Notes under the pieces: generated by a model | What the model was told of the DNA's origin: nothing | The model's database searches: none | What the model saw: the letters and a program-made list of their open reading frames with translations, nothing else | NCBI GenBank assembly: GCA_963727545.1 | Contig: CAVSGS010000023.1 | Span: 1 to 64,000, forward strand | Direction of reading: 5' to 3' | Length of the DNA stretch: 64,000 nt | Origin: Flexifilum sp963727545 | GTDB taxonomy: Bacteria > Chloroflexota > Anaerolineae > Aggregatilineales > Phototrophicaceae | Shown here: positions 1 to 7,543 of the stretch, piece after piece | Numbering within the stretch: position 1 is the first letter of the stretch | Layout: each line of letters opens with the position of its first letter | Position numbers and translations under genes: made by a program

Positions 1-302
1 GGGATCAACTCGCGGAACTGACGCAGCAGTTGATCGGCAGTGCGCCGGAATTTCAATGGGTTGGCTGGTGGGAAGACCCGGCTCGGCGGCGGTTCGATTT
101 CGTGTTCGCGGCAGCGATCCCGGAAAACGAGCTTCCGGGTTCGGCGCAGTGGACGACGGCGCGGAATGCCGCTTTCAGCGATCGGGATGCCGCCTACGTC
201 GAGCGGGTGCGCCCGACCTTCGCGCGCGATCCGGTCTGGTCGCTGGCAGCTAGCGACGAAGCCGGTGACATCCTTTTCATGACTCAGGAGGCGAAGGCAT
301 GA
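1..302 (+). CDS. C-terminal part of an unidentified protein, cut by the window edge
   Basis: About 100 residues are open from the left edge to a TGA at 300-302, so the start lies outside the window. The visible part is rich in Trp and Arg near its beginning (WVGWWEDP) and has no recognisable catalytic motif, membrane segment or repeat. Its stop overlaps the ATG of adenine deaminase (ATGA), which suggests translational coupling and a shared operon with the purine genes downstream. I do not recognise the family and assign no function. Confidence 0.55.
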   Translation, partial: DQLAELTQQLIGSAPEFQWVGWWEDPARRRFDFVFAAAIPENELPGSAQWTTARNAAFSDRDAAYVERVRPTFARDPVWSLAASDEAGDILFMTQEAKA

Positions 303-2020
303 CCTTAGCGCAGCGGATCGCAGTGGCGCGCGGCGACACTCCGGCGGACTTGATCTTGCGGAACGCGCAGTTGGTCAACGTGCTGTCGGGCGAGATTCAC
401 CCGACCGACATCGTGATCAGTGACGGGGACGTGGTGTCGCTGGCTTCCGGTTACGAAGCGAAACACGTGATCGATCTGGGCGGGCGCTACGTCTGCCCCG
501 GCTTTATCGACGCGCACGTCCACATCGAGAGCAGCTTATGCACGCCGCCGGAGTTCTCGCGGACGGTGCTGGCGCATGGCGTGACCAGCGTCGTCACCGA
601 TCCGCACGAGATCGCCAACGTGCTGGGGATCGACGGCATTCGCTTCATGTTGGAACGGGCAAAAGGTGGTCCGATCAACGTGTTCGTGATGGCGTCGAGC
701 TGCGTCCCGGCGACGACGATGGAGACCAGCGGCGCGCAGTTGGAAGCCGAAGATTTGGCAGCGCTGATCGACGACGATTGGGTGCTCGGTCTCGCCGAGA
801 TGATGAACTATCCGGGTGTCATTTCCGGCGACGAGGGTGTGCTGGACAAACTGGATTTGTTCCGGGCGCTGGTGCTCGATGGTCACGCGCCAGCGGTGGT
901 GGGCAAGGCATTGAATGCCTACGTCGCCGCCGGGATCGGCAGCGATCACGAATGCACGACGGTCGAGGAAGCGCGCGAGAAGCTGCGGCTCGGCTTGACG
1001 ATCTTCATCCGCGAGGGCACGACCACCCACAATTTGCGCCCGCTGCTGCCGCTGATTGCGCCGGAGAACTACGGTCGGCTGTGCTTCTGCACCGACGACC
1101 GCGTGCCCGCCAGCCTGATCGACGAAGGCTCAATCGATCACATGGTGCGGGTCGCCATCGCTAACGGCATCGACCCGGTGACGGCGATCCGCTTGGGCAC
1201 CATCAACACGGCAAACTACTTCCGGCTGAACCAGTTGGGCGCAATTGCCCCCGGTCGGCGCGCCGACTTGATCGTCTTCGGCGACCTGCACGATCTGCGG
1301 GCGGAGCAGGTCTATCGCGGCGGGGTGCTGGTGGCGGAGAACGGGCAGGTGATCGCGCCCAAGCCGCCGCTGCGTCCGTTCCCGCTGCGCCCGTCGATGA
1401 ACGTCAACGCCGGTGCGATCGACCTGCGCATCCCGGCGAACGGATCGCGCATCCGCGTGATCGGCGGCACCGACGAACAAGTTGTCACCGGCAGATTCGA
1501 AGAAGATGCTAAAATTGTGGCTGGTGAAGCCGTTGCCGATCCAACTCGTGACATCCTCAAGATGGCGGTGATCGAGCGGCATCACGCGACCGGTAATGTC
1601 GGCAAAGCCTTCATTAAAGGCTTCGGTCTCAAACATGGAGCGCTGGCGGGGTCGGTCGCGCACGATCATCACAATCTGGTCGTGATCGGTGCGGACGATG
1701 CCAGTATGCGCCGTGCCGCCCAAGCCGTGATCGAGATGGGCGGCGGCTTGGCGGTCGCCGACGGCGATCAAGTGCTGGCGACGCTGGCGCTGCCGGTCGC
1801 CGGGTTGATGAGCGAAGCGCCGATCAGCGAGGTGCGCGCCGATTACGATGCGCTGGTCGCGGCGGCGCAAAAGCTCGGCAGTACCATGCACGATCCGTTC
1901 ATGGCGATGAGCTTCATGGCGCTGGAAGTGATCCCGTATCTCAAGCTGACCGACGTCGGGCTTAGTCGACGTCGAGCGCTTCGAGGTCGTGAGCATATTT
2001 GTCTAGTGGCAATGTTGTAG
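299..2020 (+). CDS. ade: Adenine deaminase, with a frameshift in its last residues
   Basis: Metal-dependent amidohydrolase converting adenine to hypoxanthine and ammonia in the cytoplasm. Metal ligands H73 and H75 sit in an HVHIESS motif, followed by TDPHEIANV. The C-terminal adenine-deaminase domain carries GLKHGALAGSVAHDHHN. The 573-residue length is normal for the family. The start overlaps the upstream stop. The end is odd: after LTDVGL the listed frame runs into an Arg-rich tail, whereas dropping one base near 1961-1964 gives VDVERFEVVSIFV and a stop at 2004-2006, which looks like the family's usual terminus. I infer a one-base insertion, real or a sequencing error. The active site is unaffected. 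As first gene of the locus it feeds hypoxanthine to the xanthine-dehydrogenase-type enzyme encoded later. Confidence 0.93.
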   Translation: MTLAQRIAVARGDTPADLILRNAQLVNVLSGEIHPTDIVISDGDVVSLASGYEAKHVIDLGGRYVCPGFIDAHVHIESSLCTPPEFSRTVLAHGVTSVVTDPHEIANVLGIDGIRFMLERAKGGPINVFVMASSCVPATTMETSGAQLEAEDLAALIDDDWVLGLAEMMNYPGVISGDEGVLDKLDLFRALVLDGHAPAVVGKALNAYVAAGIGSDHECTTVEEAREKLRLGLTIFIREGTTTHNLRPLLPLIAPENYGRLCFCTDDRVPASLIDEGSIDHMVRVAIANGIDPVTAIRLGTINTANYFRLNQLGAIAPGRRADLIVFGDLHDLRAEQVYRGGVLVAENGQVIAPKPPLRPFPLRPSMNVNAGAIDLRIPANGSRIRVIGGTDEQVVTGRFEEDAKIVAGEAVADPTRDILKMAVIERHHATGNVGKAFIKGFGLKHGALAGSVAHDHHNLVVIGADDASMRRAAQAVIEMGGGLAVADGDQVLATLALPVAGLMSEAPISEVRADYDALVAAAQKLGSTMHDPFMAMSFMALEVIPYLKLTDVGLSRRRALRGREHICLVAML

Positions 2021-2061
2021 GGGCGTTATAGGCGAAACGCAGTTTCGCACAACGCCCCTAC
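2017..2061. repeat. Nested inverted repeat after ade (REP-like or terminator)
   Basis: GTAGGGGCGTT at 2017-2027 is the exact reverse complement of 2051-2061. Inside it a second stem pairs GCGAAAC (2032-2038) with GTTTCGC (2042-2048). There is no T-tract, so a REP-like element or mRNA-stabilising hairpin is as likely as a terminator. A related GTAGGGGCG word begins the palindrome near 30494. The repeat starts inside the frameshifted tail of the ade reading frame, which supports the corrected ade end at 2006. Confidence 0.7.
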
Positions 2062-2082
2062 GGACGCAGCGGGAGGTCTAGT

Positions 2083-2661
2083 ATGGCAGACGATTTGATG
2101 GCGGCACTGAAGTCGCTGGCGAACCGCTGGGTGTTGAAGGCGCGCGAATACGCTCGCCAGTCGAAAGACGCCGACGAAGCCGACGCGCAGGCGGCGTATC
2201 AGCGCGGGTTCGCCGAGGGCTATTATCGCGCCGCGACTGAACTGGCGGCGCTGCTGAAAGATGCCCCTACGCCGCGACCGAGCGCTCCGCCACCGGCTGC
2301 GTCACCGACCATCGGCGGTCAACGGCGGACGATGTCGTCCATGCCGAAGGCGCCACCGCCACCAGCCGCGCCGACTCAAGTAGCGACGCCCAAAGTGCCC
2401 GCGCCGCCGAGCGCTGAAACGAATTACGTGGCGGTCTCGGTGGGCGAGGCGATCTCGATCCTCGTTTTCGCCGGATGCCAACCCCGTGACGCGGTGCAGA
2501 ACAGGGACAACAGCCTGCGGGCGACGTTCTCAAGTTGGGGCAGTATGATGCTGCACGAACAGGTCGAGCGCGTCCGGACGGCTGATCCCCGAATCGTCAT
2601 TCTCGACAGTGGTAAGCTGGAAACGCACGACTACTATATCGATTTCGCTTTTAAGGGATAA
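2083..2661 (+). CDS. Hypothetical protein with Pro/Ala-rich linker
   Basis: 192 residues in three parts: an N-terminal helical, charged segment (about 1-65, including ADAQAAYQRGFAEGYYRAATELAALL); a low-complexity Pro/Ala/Thr linker (about 66-120); and a compact C-terminal domain (about 120-192) ending DYYIDFAFKG. No signal peptide or membrane span is seen. GGGAGG lies about 10 bases before the ATG. It sits between ade and ygeY and is likely co-transcribed. I do not recognise the family; the architecture suggests a soluble two-domain protein. Confidence 0.75.
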   Translation: MADDLMAALKSLANRWVLKAREYARQSKDADEADAQAAYQRGFAEGYYRAATELAALLKDAPTPRPSAPPPAASPTIGGQRRTMSSMPKAPPPPAAPTQVATPKVPAPPSAETNYVAVSVGEAISILVFAGCQPRDAVQNRDNSLRATFSSWGSMMLHEQVERVRTADPRIVILDSGKLETHDYYIDFAFKG

Positions 2662-2671
2662 TTGAATCACT

Positions 2672-3871
2672 ATGACCGATCAGCAGACAATAGACACGAT
2701 CAAGACCCGCGTGGAAGCTCAGCGCGATGCCATCATCCAATTTCTGAAAGACCTGTGCGCGATCCCCAGCTACGACAGCCAGATTCGCAAGGTCGGCGAG
2801 CGCGCCGAAGCCGAAATGCGCAAGTTGGGCTTCGACGAGGTTTGGTTCGACCAGATGGGCAACGTCGTCGGCAAGATCGGCGACGGAGCGACCAAGCTGG
2901 TTTACGACAGCCACATCGATACCGTCGGCATCGGCGATCCCGATAGCTGGGACTGGGATCCGTTCACGGGCAAGGTCGAGGACGGCGTGTTTTTCGCCCG
3001 CGGCGCGTGCGACGAGAAGGGCAGCACGCCGGGGATGATCTACGGGCTGGCGCTGGCGAAGGAACTCGGCTTGCTGGAAGGCGTGACCGCTTACTACTTC
3101 GGCAATATGGAAGAATGGTGTGACGGTATCGCGCCGCACGCGCTGGTCGAAGCCGAGGGCATCAAGCCGGATTTCGTCGTGATCGGCGAGCCGACCAAGA
3201 TGCAGGTCTATCGCGGGCACAAGGGACGCGTCGAGATGCAGGTCGTCGCCAAAGGCAAGAGCGCCCACGCTGCCAGCAACTTCCTCGGCGATAACGCGAT
3301 CTACAAAATGCTGCCGATCATTGACGCGATCAGCAAGGTCGAACCGGAATTGGGCGACGATCCATTTCTCGGTCACGGGCGGATCACGGTCACGGACATG
3401 CACGTCAAGACGCCGAGCATCAACGCGGTGCCCGACGAAGCACTGATCTATATCGATCGCCGCATCACCTTCGGCGAAGATCCGCAAGCGGAATTGGAAC
3501 GCATCCGGAAGATCATCGGCGACCGCAAGGACATCGAGGCGTCGATTCTGTTCTACGACGATCCGAGCTACACCGGCTTCGTCTTCCCGGTCGACAAGAT
3601 TTTCCCGGCGTGGGCGCTGCCCGAAGACAACGCTTACGTGCAGGCGGGCGTGCAGGCAGGCGCTCAGTTGTGGGGATCGCCGCTGCCGACCGGCAAGTGG
3701 GATTTCTCGACCAACGGGATTTACTGGATGGGCAAGGCGGGGATTCCGAGCATCGGTTTCGGACCCGGCGACGAAATCCACGCCCATACGGTGATCGATC
3801 AAGTGCCGCTGGACGACGTCGTCCGCGCGACCGAATGGTACGCGCTGCTGCCGGGATTGATTGCAAAATAG
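2672..3871 (+). CDS. ygeY: YgeY-family M20 metallohydrolase
   Basis: M20/ArgE/DapE-type zinc hydrolase of 399 residues, the usual length. Metal and catalytic motifs are in order: YDSHIDTV (H81, D83), GACDEKG (bridging Asp), NMEEWCDG (catalytic Glu-Glu), VIGEPT, and a late HAHTVID histidine. The closest named family is YgeY, which in E. coli lies in the cluster with ygeW, yqeA (carbamate kinase), ssnA and the selenium-dependent molybdenum hydroxylase. The substrate is not established there; a deacylase or dipeptidase-like activity on an N-acyl or carbamoyl intermediate is inferred. The start follows the previous stop by 10 bases. The same neighbours occur in this window, which supports the name. 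Confidence 0.88.
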   Translation: MTDQQTIDTIKTRVEAQRDAIIQFLKDLCAIPSYDSQIRKVGERAEAEMRKLGFDEVWFDQMGNVVGKIGDGATKLVYDSHIDTVGIGDPDSWDWDPFTGKVEDGVFFARGACDEKGSTPGMIYGLALAKELGLLEGVTAYYFGNMEEWCDGIAPHALVEAEGIKPDFVVIGEPTKMQVYRGHKGRVEMQVVAKGKSAHAASNFLGDNAIYKMLPIIDAISKVEPELGDDPFLGHGRITVTDMHVKTPSINAVPDEALIYIDRRITFGEDPQAELERIRKIIGDRKDIEASILFYDDPSYTGFVFPVDKIFPAWALPEDNAYVQAGVQAGAQLWGSPLPTGKWDFSTNGIYWMGKAGIPSIGFGPGDEIHAHTVIDQVPLDDVVRATEWYALLPGLIAK

Positions 3872-3899
3872 AACCACCGAATGAGTCGGAGGTGAGGCG

Positions 3900-4145
3900 A
3901 TGTTGCCAATCTATCGTGCATTGGTTCTGCATCTCATTGAACACGAGTCGCCGGACGCTGTGCTGACCTTTCGTGTCTCGGATGCTGACCAGCAGCGCGC
4001 CGATGACTTGACCGACCGCAACAAACAGGGGCACTTGACCGCCGATGAGGCGCGCGAACTCGCCGAAATGATCGAATTCGACGAGTTCGTCACCCTTTTG
4101 AAGGCACAAGCTTTGCATCGGCAGCGGACACCGCAGCGCACATGA
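3900..4145 (+). CDS. Small conserved-looking protein paired with an HNH endonuclease
   Basis: 81 residues, acidic and mostly helical, with ADEARELAEMIEFDEFVTLLKAQA near the end and no Cys or membrane segment. GTCGGAGGTGAGG precedes the ATG. Its TGA overlaps the ATG of the HNH gene (ATGA), so the two are probably translated together. Such small helical proteins preceding HNH genes may act as a partner or regulator; that is inference. The pair interrupts the purine gene order and could be a small acquired cassette. Confidence 0.7.
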   Translation: MLPIYRALVLHLIEHESPDAVLTFRVSDADQQRADDLTDRNKQGHLTADEARELAEMIEFDEFVTLLKAQALHRQRTPQRT

Positions 4146-4549
4146 CTCGCATTTCTGCAACAGTTCGTGAGCAGGTGCGGCAGCGCGCCCGATCTCGCTG
4201 CGAATATTGTCATAAACCGGAACAAGCGGGTGGTTTTAGCTATCAGGTCGATCACATCATTCCAGAGCGGCATCTCGGTACGTCGGAGTTAGAAAACCTC
4301 GCTTGGACGTGTTTCAAGTGTAACAACATGAAATCGACCGATATTGCCTCGTATGATGAGCAGACCGGAGCGCTCACGCCGTTGTACAATCCGCGCCTTC
4401 AGCGCTGGGATGAGCACTTCGAACTTGCCAAAGGTGTGCTGGTTGGACGAACGGCAGTCGGTCGAGTGACGGTGCGGGTGCTTGATATGAATAGCCCGCA
4501 GCAGGTCGAAACTCGACGGTTGTTGAGCGAAGTCGGGCTTTGGGAGTAA
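4142..4549 (+). CDS. HNH endonuclease
   Basis: 135-residue HNH (beta-beta-alpha metal) nuclease. Two zinc-binding knuckles are visible, C20-x2-C23 and C57-x2-C60, around the DHIIPE core that supplies the catalytic His and metal ligand. The N-terminus is Arg-rich (REQVRQRARSRCEYC), consistent with DNA contact. Free-standing HNH proteins like this are common in bacteria and their targets are usually unknown. It overlaps the small helical gene before it. No methyltransferase or phage gene is adjacent, so it does not look like part of a restriction system here. Confidence 0.9.
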   Translation: MTRISATVREQVRQRARSRCEYCHKPEQAGGFSYQVDHIIPERHLGTSELENLAWTCFKCNNMKSTDIASYDEQTGALTPLYNPRLQRWDEHFELAKGVLVGRTAVGRVTVRVLDMNSPQQVETRRLLSEVGLWE

Positions 4550-4555
4550 CAAGAC

Positions 4556-5158
4556 TTGATCTATTTGATGCGGCATGGCGAAAGCACGGTTAATGTCGAG
4601 CATCGTCTGACCTGTCGCAAATATGACGGCGACCTCACCGCCAAGGGGCGCGAACAAGCTGAAGGCGCCGCTCGCTGGTTTGCCGATAAAGGTTTAACGC
4701 GGATCGTCACCAGTCCGTTCGACCGCGCGCGGCAGACCGCGCAAATTGTCGGCGACGCGGTCGGCTTGACGCCAACCATTGACGCCGGACTGTGTGAAAT
4801 GGACTGCGGCGATCTGGAGTGGCGCACCGACGAAGAAGGCTGGGCGATTTGGACGGACGTGTTTCAGCGCTGGCTGATGCACCAGCCGGAAGCGCGTTAT
4901 CCCGGCGGCGAGTTGTATGCCGAGGCGGTCGCCCGTGTTCAGCAGTCACTGGCGCGAATCGCTGCCGATGAAACGGTGCTGCTGGTCACGCACGGCGGCG
5001 TCACGCTGACGGTGATTCCATCGTTGTGCGTCAATGCCGTCGCGCTGCAAAACGTCGAGCATTTAGGCAATACCGGCATCATCGTGCTGGAGCACGACGA
5101 TCATGCTCGTTTGAGCTGCTCGGCGTGGAATCTGGCTGAACACTTAGGTCGCCCATGA
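4556..5158 (+). CDS. Histidine phosphatase family protein, copy 1
   Basis: Phosphoglycerate-mutase-like phosphatase of 200 residues. RHGES near the N-terminus carries the phospho-accepting His, TSPFDRARQTA the phosphate-binding Arg, and LLVTHGGV the second catalytic His. Reading from TTG at 4556 gives MIYLMRHGES, matching the ATG-started MIYVMRHGQS of the next gene, which decides the start. The protein is a tandem paralogue of that gene; both end with nearly the same block (SCSAWNLAEHLG). The substrate is unknown. Its place among nucleobase-catabolism genes makes a nucleotide or sugar phosphate possible. Confidence 0.88.
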   Translation: MIYLMRHGESTVNVEHRLTCRKYDGDLTAKGREQAEGAARWFADKGLTRIVTSPFDRARQTAQIVGDAVGLTPTIDAGLCEMDCGDLEWRTDEEGWAIWTDVFQRWLMHQPEARYPGGELYAEAVARVQQSLARIAADETVLLVTHGGVTLTVIPSLCVNAVALQNVEHLGNTGIIVLEHDDHARLSCSAWNLAEHLGRP

Positions 5159-5754
5159 TCTACGTGATGCGGCACGGGCAGAGTGTCGTCAACGTCGAGC
5201 GGGTGCTGCCCTGCCGGCGACTCGAAGGCGATTTGACGGATCTCGGTCGGGCGCAGGCGGAAAAAGCGGCGCGTTGGCTGGCGGATAAGTCGATTACTCA
5301 GATTCGGGTCAGCCCGTTTCACCGGGCGGTGCAAACCGGCGACATTGTCGCCCAAGCGCTGGGGATTATCCCCGAAGTTGATGACGATCTGCGTGAAGTT
5401 GACTGCGGCGACGTGGAAGACCTGCCGTTCGAGGAAGCGCTGCCGATCTGGCGGCGCGCTTACGTGCGCTGGCTGTTGTTTGACACCGATGCCCGCTTTC
5501 CCGGCGGCGAGTCGTATGCTGAAGCGATCACCCGCCTGACCCGCGTACTGCATCGGTGCGAACCTGATCAAAATGTGCTGCTGGTCACGCATGGCGACAT
5601 CACCCACACCGTGATTCCGCCGCTGTGCGTCAATGCTGCGGCGCTGCAGCGAGTTGAACCCCTCGGCAATACCGGGATAATCATTCTGGAACATTACGAC
5701 GCTGACAGGTATAGTTGTTCAGCATGGAATTTAGCTGAGCATTTAGGCGTTTAA
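5155..5754 (+). CDS. Histidine phosphatase family protein, copy 2
   Basis: 199-residue paralogue of the preceding gene, overlapping its stop (ATGA). Motifs RHGQS, SPFHRAVQTG and LLVTHGDI are present, so all core catalytic residues are retained. The C-terminal LGNTGIIILEHYD and SCSAWNLAEHLG blocks are shared with copy 1, which points to a local tandem duplication with later divergence. It is followed 15 bases later by the YgeW-type carbamoyltransferase with AAGGAGA in between. Specificity cannot be read from the sequence. Confidence 0.88.
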   Translation: MIYVMRHGQSVVNVERVLPCRRLEGDLTDLGRAQAEKAARWLADKSITQIRVSPFHRAVQTGDIVAQALGIIPEVDDDLREVDCGDVEDLPFEEALPIWRRAYVRWLLFDTDARFPGGESYAEAITRLTRVLHRCEPDQNVLLVTHGDITHTVIPPLCVNAAALQRVEPLGNTGIIILEHYDADRYSCSAWNLAEHLGV

Positions 5755-5769
5755 GGAGACAACCGGATT

Positions 5770-6750
5770 ATGCAAACCGACCTGCGCGGTCGTGACCTGA
5801 TCACGACTCAGGAGTGGACACGGGACGAGATCGATACGCTGCTGGAAGTGGCGTGGGATTTGAAGCGCAAGCGCGCGCTCGGTGAACCGCACGCGCTGCT
5901 GCGCGACAAAGTGCTGGCGATGCTGTTCTTCTTCACCAGCACGCGCACCCGCACCTCGTTCGAGGCGGGCATGGCGCAGTTGGGCGGACACGCTCAATTC
6001 ATCGACAGCGTGACGACGCAGATCAGTCACGGCGACACCGCCAAAGAGATCGGCGAGATCGTCGGGCGCTACACCGACGGGATCGCCATCCGCCAATGTG
6101 ACTGGAACTTTGGCAACCAGTACGTCCGCGAGGTCGCCGCTGCCAGCCGCGTTCCGGTGCTCAACATGCAGGACGACGTGTATCATCCGTTCCAAATTCT
6201 CGCCGACCTGATGACCATTCAGGAGAAGTTCGGGCGCGACCTGCGCGGCAAGACGATCAACGTCAGTTGGGCGTATGCGTCGAGCTACCAGAAGCCGCTC
6301 AGCGTGCCGCAGAGCTTGATCCTGCTGATGACCCGCTATGGCATGAACGTCCGTTTGACCGCGCCGCCCGAATATAAGCTGATGCCCGACATCGTCGATC
6401 AGGCGCGCGAGAACACCCGTCAGAGCGGCGGCTCGTTCGAAATGCTCGACAGCTTCGACGACGGCTTCAAGGGCGCGGACATCGTCTATCCGAAGTCGTG
6501 GGGTAGTTGGCTGACGACCGAAGACAACGACGAATCGGCGAAGATTGGTAAAAAATACACCGACTGGATCACCGATGCGCGCCGCATGTCGCTGGCGGAC
6601 GAGCACGCGGTCTACATGCACTGTCTGCCTGCCGACCGCAACATCGAAGTGACCGACGAGGTGATCGACGGACCGCAGAGCATCGTCTACGACGAAGCCG
6701 AGAACCGGCTGCACGTCCAGAAGGCGGCGATGGCGCTCACGATGCGGTGA
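5770..6750 (+). CDS. ygeW: YgeW-type knotted carbamoyltransferase
   Basis: 326-residue member of the aspartate/ornithine carbamoyltransferase superfamily. The carbamoyl-phosphate loop is STRTRTSFE. QDDVYHPFQILADL supplies the His-Pro segment (HPxQ type) and MHCLPADR the late HCLP motif. An intact GWGSW-like insert and long middle region fit the knotted YgeW group rather than classical ArgF. YgeW's amino-acceptor is not established. With carbamate kinase 0.8 kb downstream, the pair could run in the catabolic direction: phosphorolysis of a carbamoylated amine to carbamoyl phosphate, then ATP formation. AAGGAGA precedes the ATG. Confidence 0.88.
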   Translation: MQTDLRGRDLITTQEWTRDEIDTLLEVAWDLKRKRALGEPHALLRDKVLAMLFFFTSTRTRTSFEAGMAQLGGHAQFIDSVTTQISHGDTAKEIGEIVGRYTDGIAIRQCDWNFGNQYVREVAAASRVPVLNMQDDVYHPFQILADLMTIQEKFGRDLRGKTINVSWAYASSYQKPLSVPQSLILLMTRYGMNVRLTAPPEYKLMPDIVDQARENTRQSGGSFEMLDSFDDGFKGADIVYPKSWGSWLTTEDNDESAKIGKKYTDWITDARRMSLADEHAVYMHCLPADRNIEVTDEVIDGPQSIVYDEAENRLHVQKAAMALTMR

Positions 6751-6764
6751 GCCGAAGCTAGCTC

Positions 6765-6826
6765 TTAGCTGTTAGCAATCAGCCGTTAGCTCTAGCGCGT
6801 ATCGCGTATAATGGGGCTAACGGCTG
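6765..6826. repeat. Inverted-repeat block before the MNT/HEPN pair
   Basis: Two overlapping signals. TTAGCTGTTAGCAAT at 6765-6779 is the exact reverse complement of 7510-7524 on the other side of the mntA-hepT remnant. CAGCCGTTAGC at 6780-6790 pairs perfectly with GCTAACGGCTG at 6816-6826, and the loop of that hairpin contains TATAAT (6807-6812), a possible -10 element for the antitoxin gene. Similar TTAGC/GCTAA words recur near 18.8 and 23.3 kb. Confidence 0.65.
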
Positions 6827-6847
6827 TTGTTTCTAGTGGATGCTGTC

Positions 6848-7154
6848 ATGTTCAACGCACAGATTGCTATTCCCTACGACGAGATCGTCGCGTTCTGTGA
6901 GCGAAATCACATCCGTAAGCTGTCGCTGTTCGGGTCGGTGCTGCGCGAGGATTTTCGCCCGGACAGCGACGTCGACGTGCTGGTCGAGTTCGAGGAAGGC
7001 AGCCGCATCAACTATATTGATCTTGCGGAGATGCAGTTTGAACTCGGCTGATATGATGCAGCGCGAAATCGATCTACTCACTCCCGGCGCACTCAGTGAA
7101 CACTTTCAGGAGCAGGTGTTAAGTGCCGCACAGGTCATCTATGAACGACGATGA
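6848..7154 (+). pseudogene. mntA: MntA-type nucleotidyltransferase antitoxin, frameshifted
   Basis: Minimal nucleotidyltransferase of the MNT/HEPN toxin-antitoxin class, which AMPylates its partner. The motif LSLFGSVLREDFRPDSDVDVLVEF holds the GSxxRxDxxxxSDxD active site. In the starting frame the protein stops at 7049-7051 after MQFELG. One base further the next frame reads ADMMQREIDLLTPGALSEHF and ends at 7154, exactly the C-terminal half expected for the family. An extra G near 7046-7047 is the simplest cause. It overlaps hepT. I call it broken, but a sequencing error would restore it. Confidence 0.82.
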
Positions 7155-7493
7155 TCGTGTGCGTCTTGAGCACATGCTCGAAGCGGCTCACGAGGTCGTT
7201 GACTTTAGTAAAGGCAAGACGCGGGAAGCGCTTGAAGCCGATCGAATGCTCTTACGCGCTATCACGATGTCAATCGGAATCATCGGCGAAGCTGCGGGGC
7301 GTCTCTCGGACGACTTTCGCCGGGAAAACTCACAGATACCTTGGCGCGCTATCATCGCAATGCGAAACTTTGTGATGCACGAATACTTTCGGTTGGACTG
7401 GATATTCTCTGGGAGACAGTAGAGGGAAGTATTCCGTTGCTGATTGCTGAACTCGAAAAGCTGCTCCCGCCTAAAGATACGGATGAAACTTAG
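7141..7493 (+). pseudogene. hepT: HepT-like ribonuclease toxin, frameshifted
   Basis: HEPN-domain (DUF86/HepT) protein. The signature R-x4-H-x-Y is present as RNFVMHEY, and WRAIIAMRN precedes it. The reading frame stops at 7420-7422 right after EYFRLD. Skipping to the frame starting at 7398 gives LDILWETVEGSIPLLIAELEKLL and a stop at 7491-7493, matching the usual HepT tail; a one-base deletion near 7396 explains it. The ATG at 7141 overlaps the end of the mntA frame. Both members of the pair carry an indel, so either the module is dead or the assembly is wrong twice within 350 bases. Confidence 0.82.
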
Positions 7494-7509
7494 TAGCTTG
7501 GTTTTAACC

Positions 7510-7524
7510 ATTGCTAACAGCTAA
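7510..7524. repeat. Right partner of the inverted repeat bracketing the MNT/HEPN pair
   Basis: ATTGCTAACAGCTAA is the exact reverse complement of 6765-6779. Together the two copies enclose about 730 bases that hold only the broken toxin-antitoxin pair. It lies between hepT and the carbamate kinase start and is followed by a further ATTGCTAA word. Confidence 0.65.
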
Positions 7525-7543
7525 TTGCTAAAAGGCTTATTTC

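Noticed and set aside
4142..4549. HNH gene as part of a restriction-modification or phage defence island
   Set aside because: No methyltransferase, nuclease partner or phage gene is adjacent; it is reported as a lone HNH nuclease.
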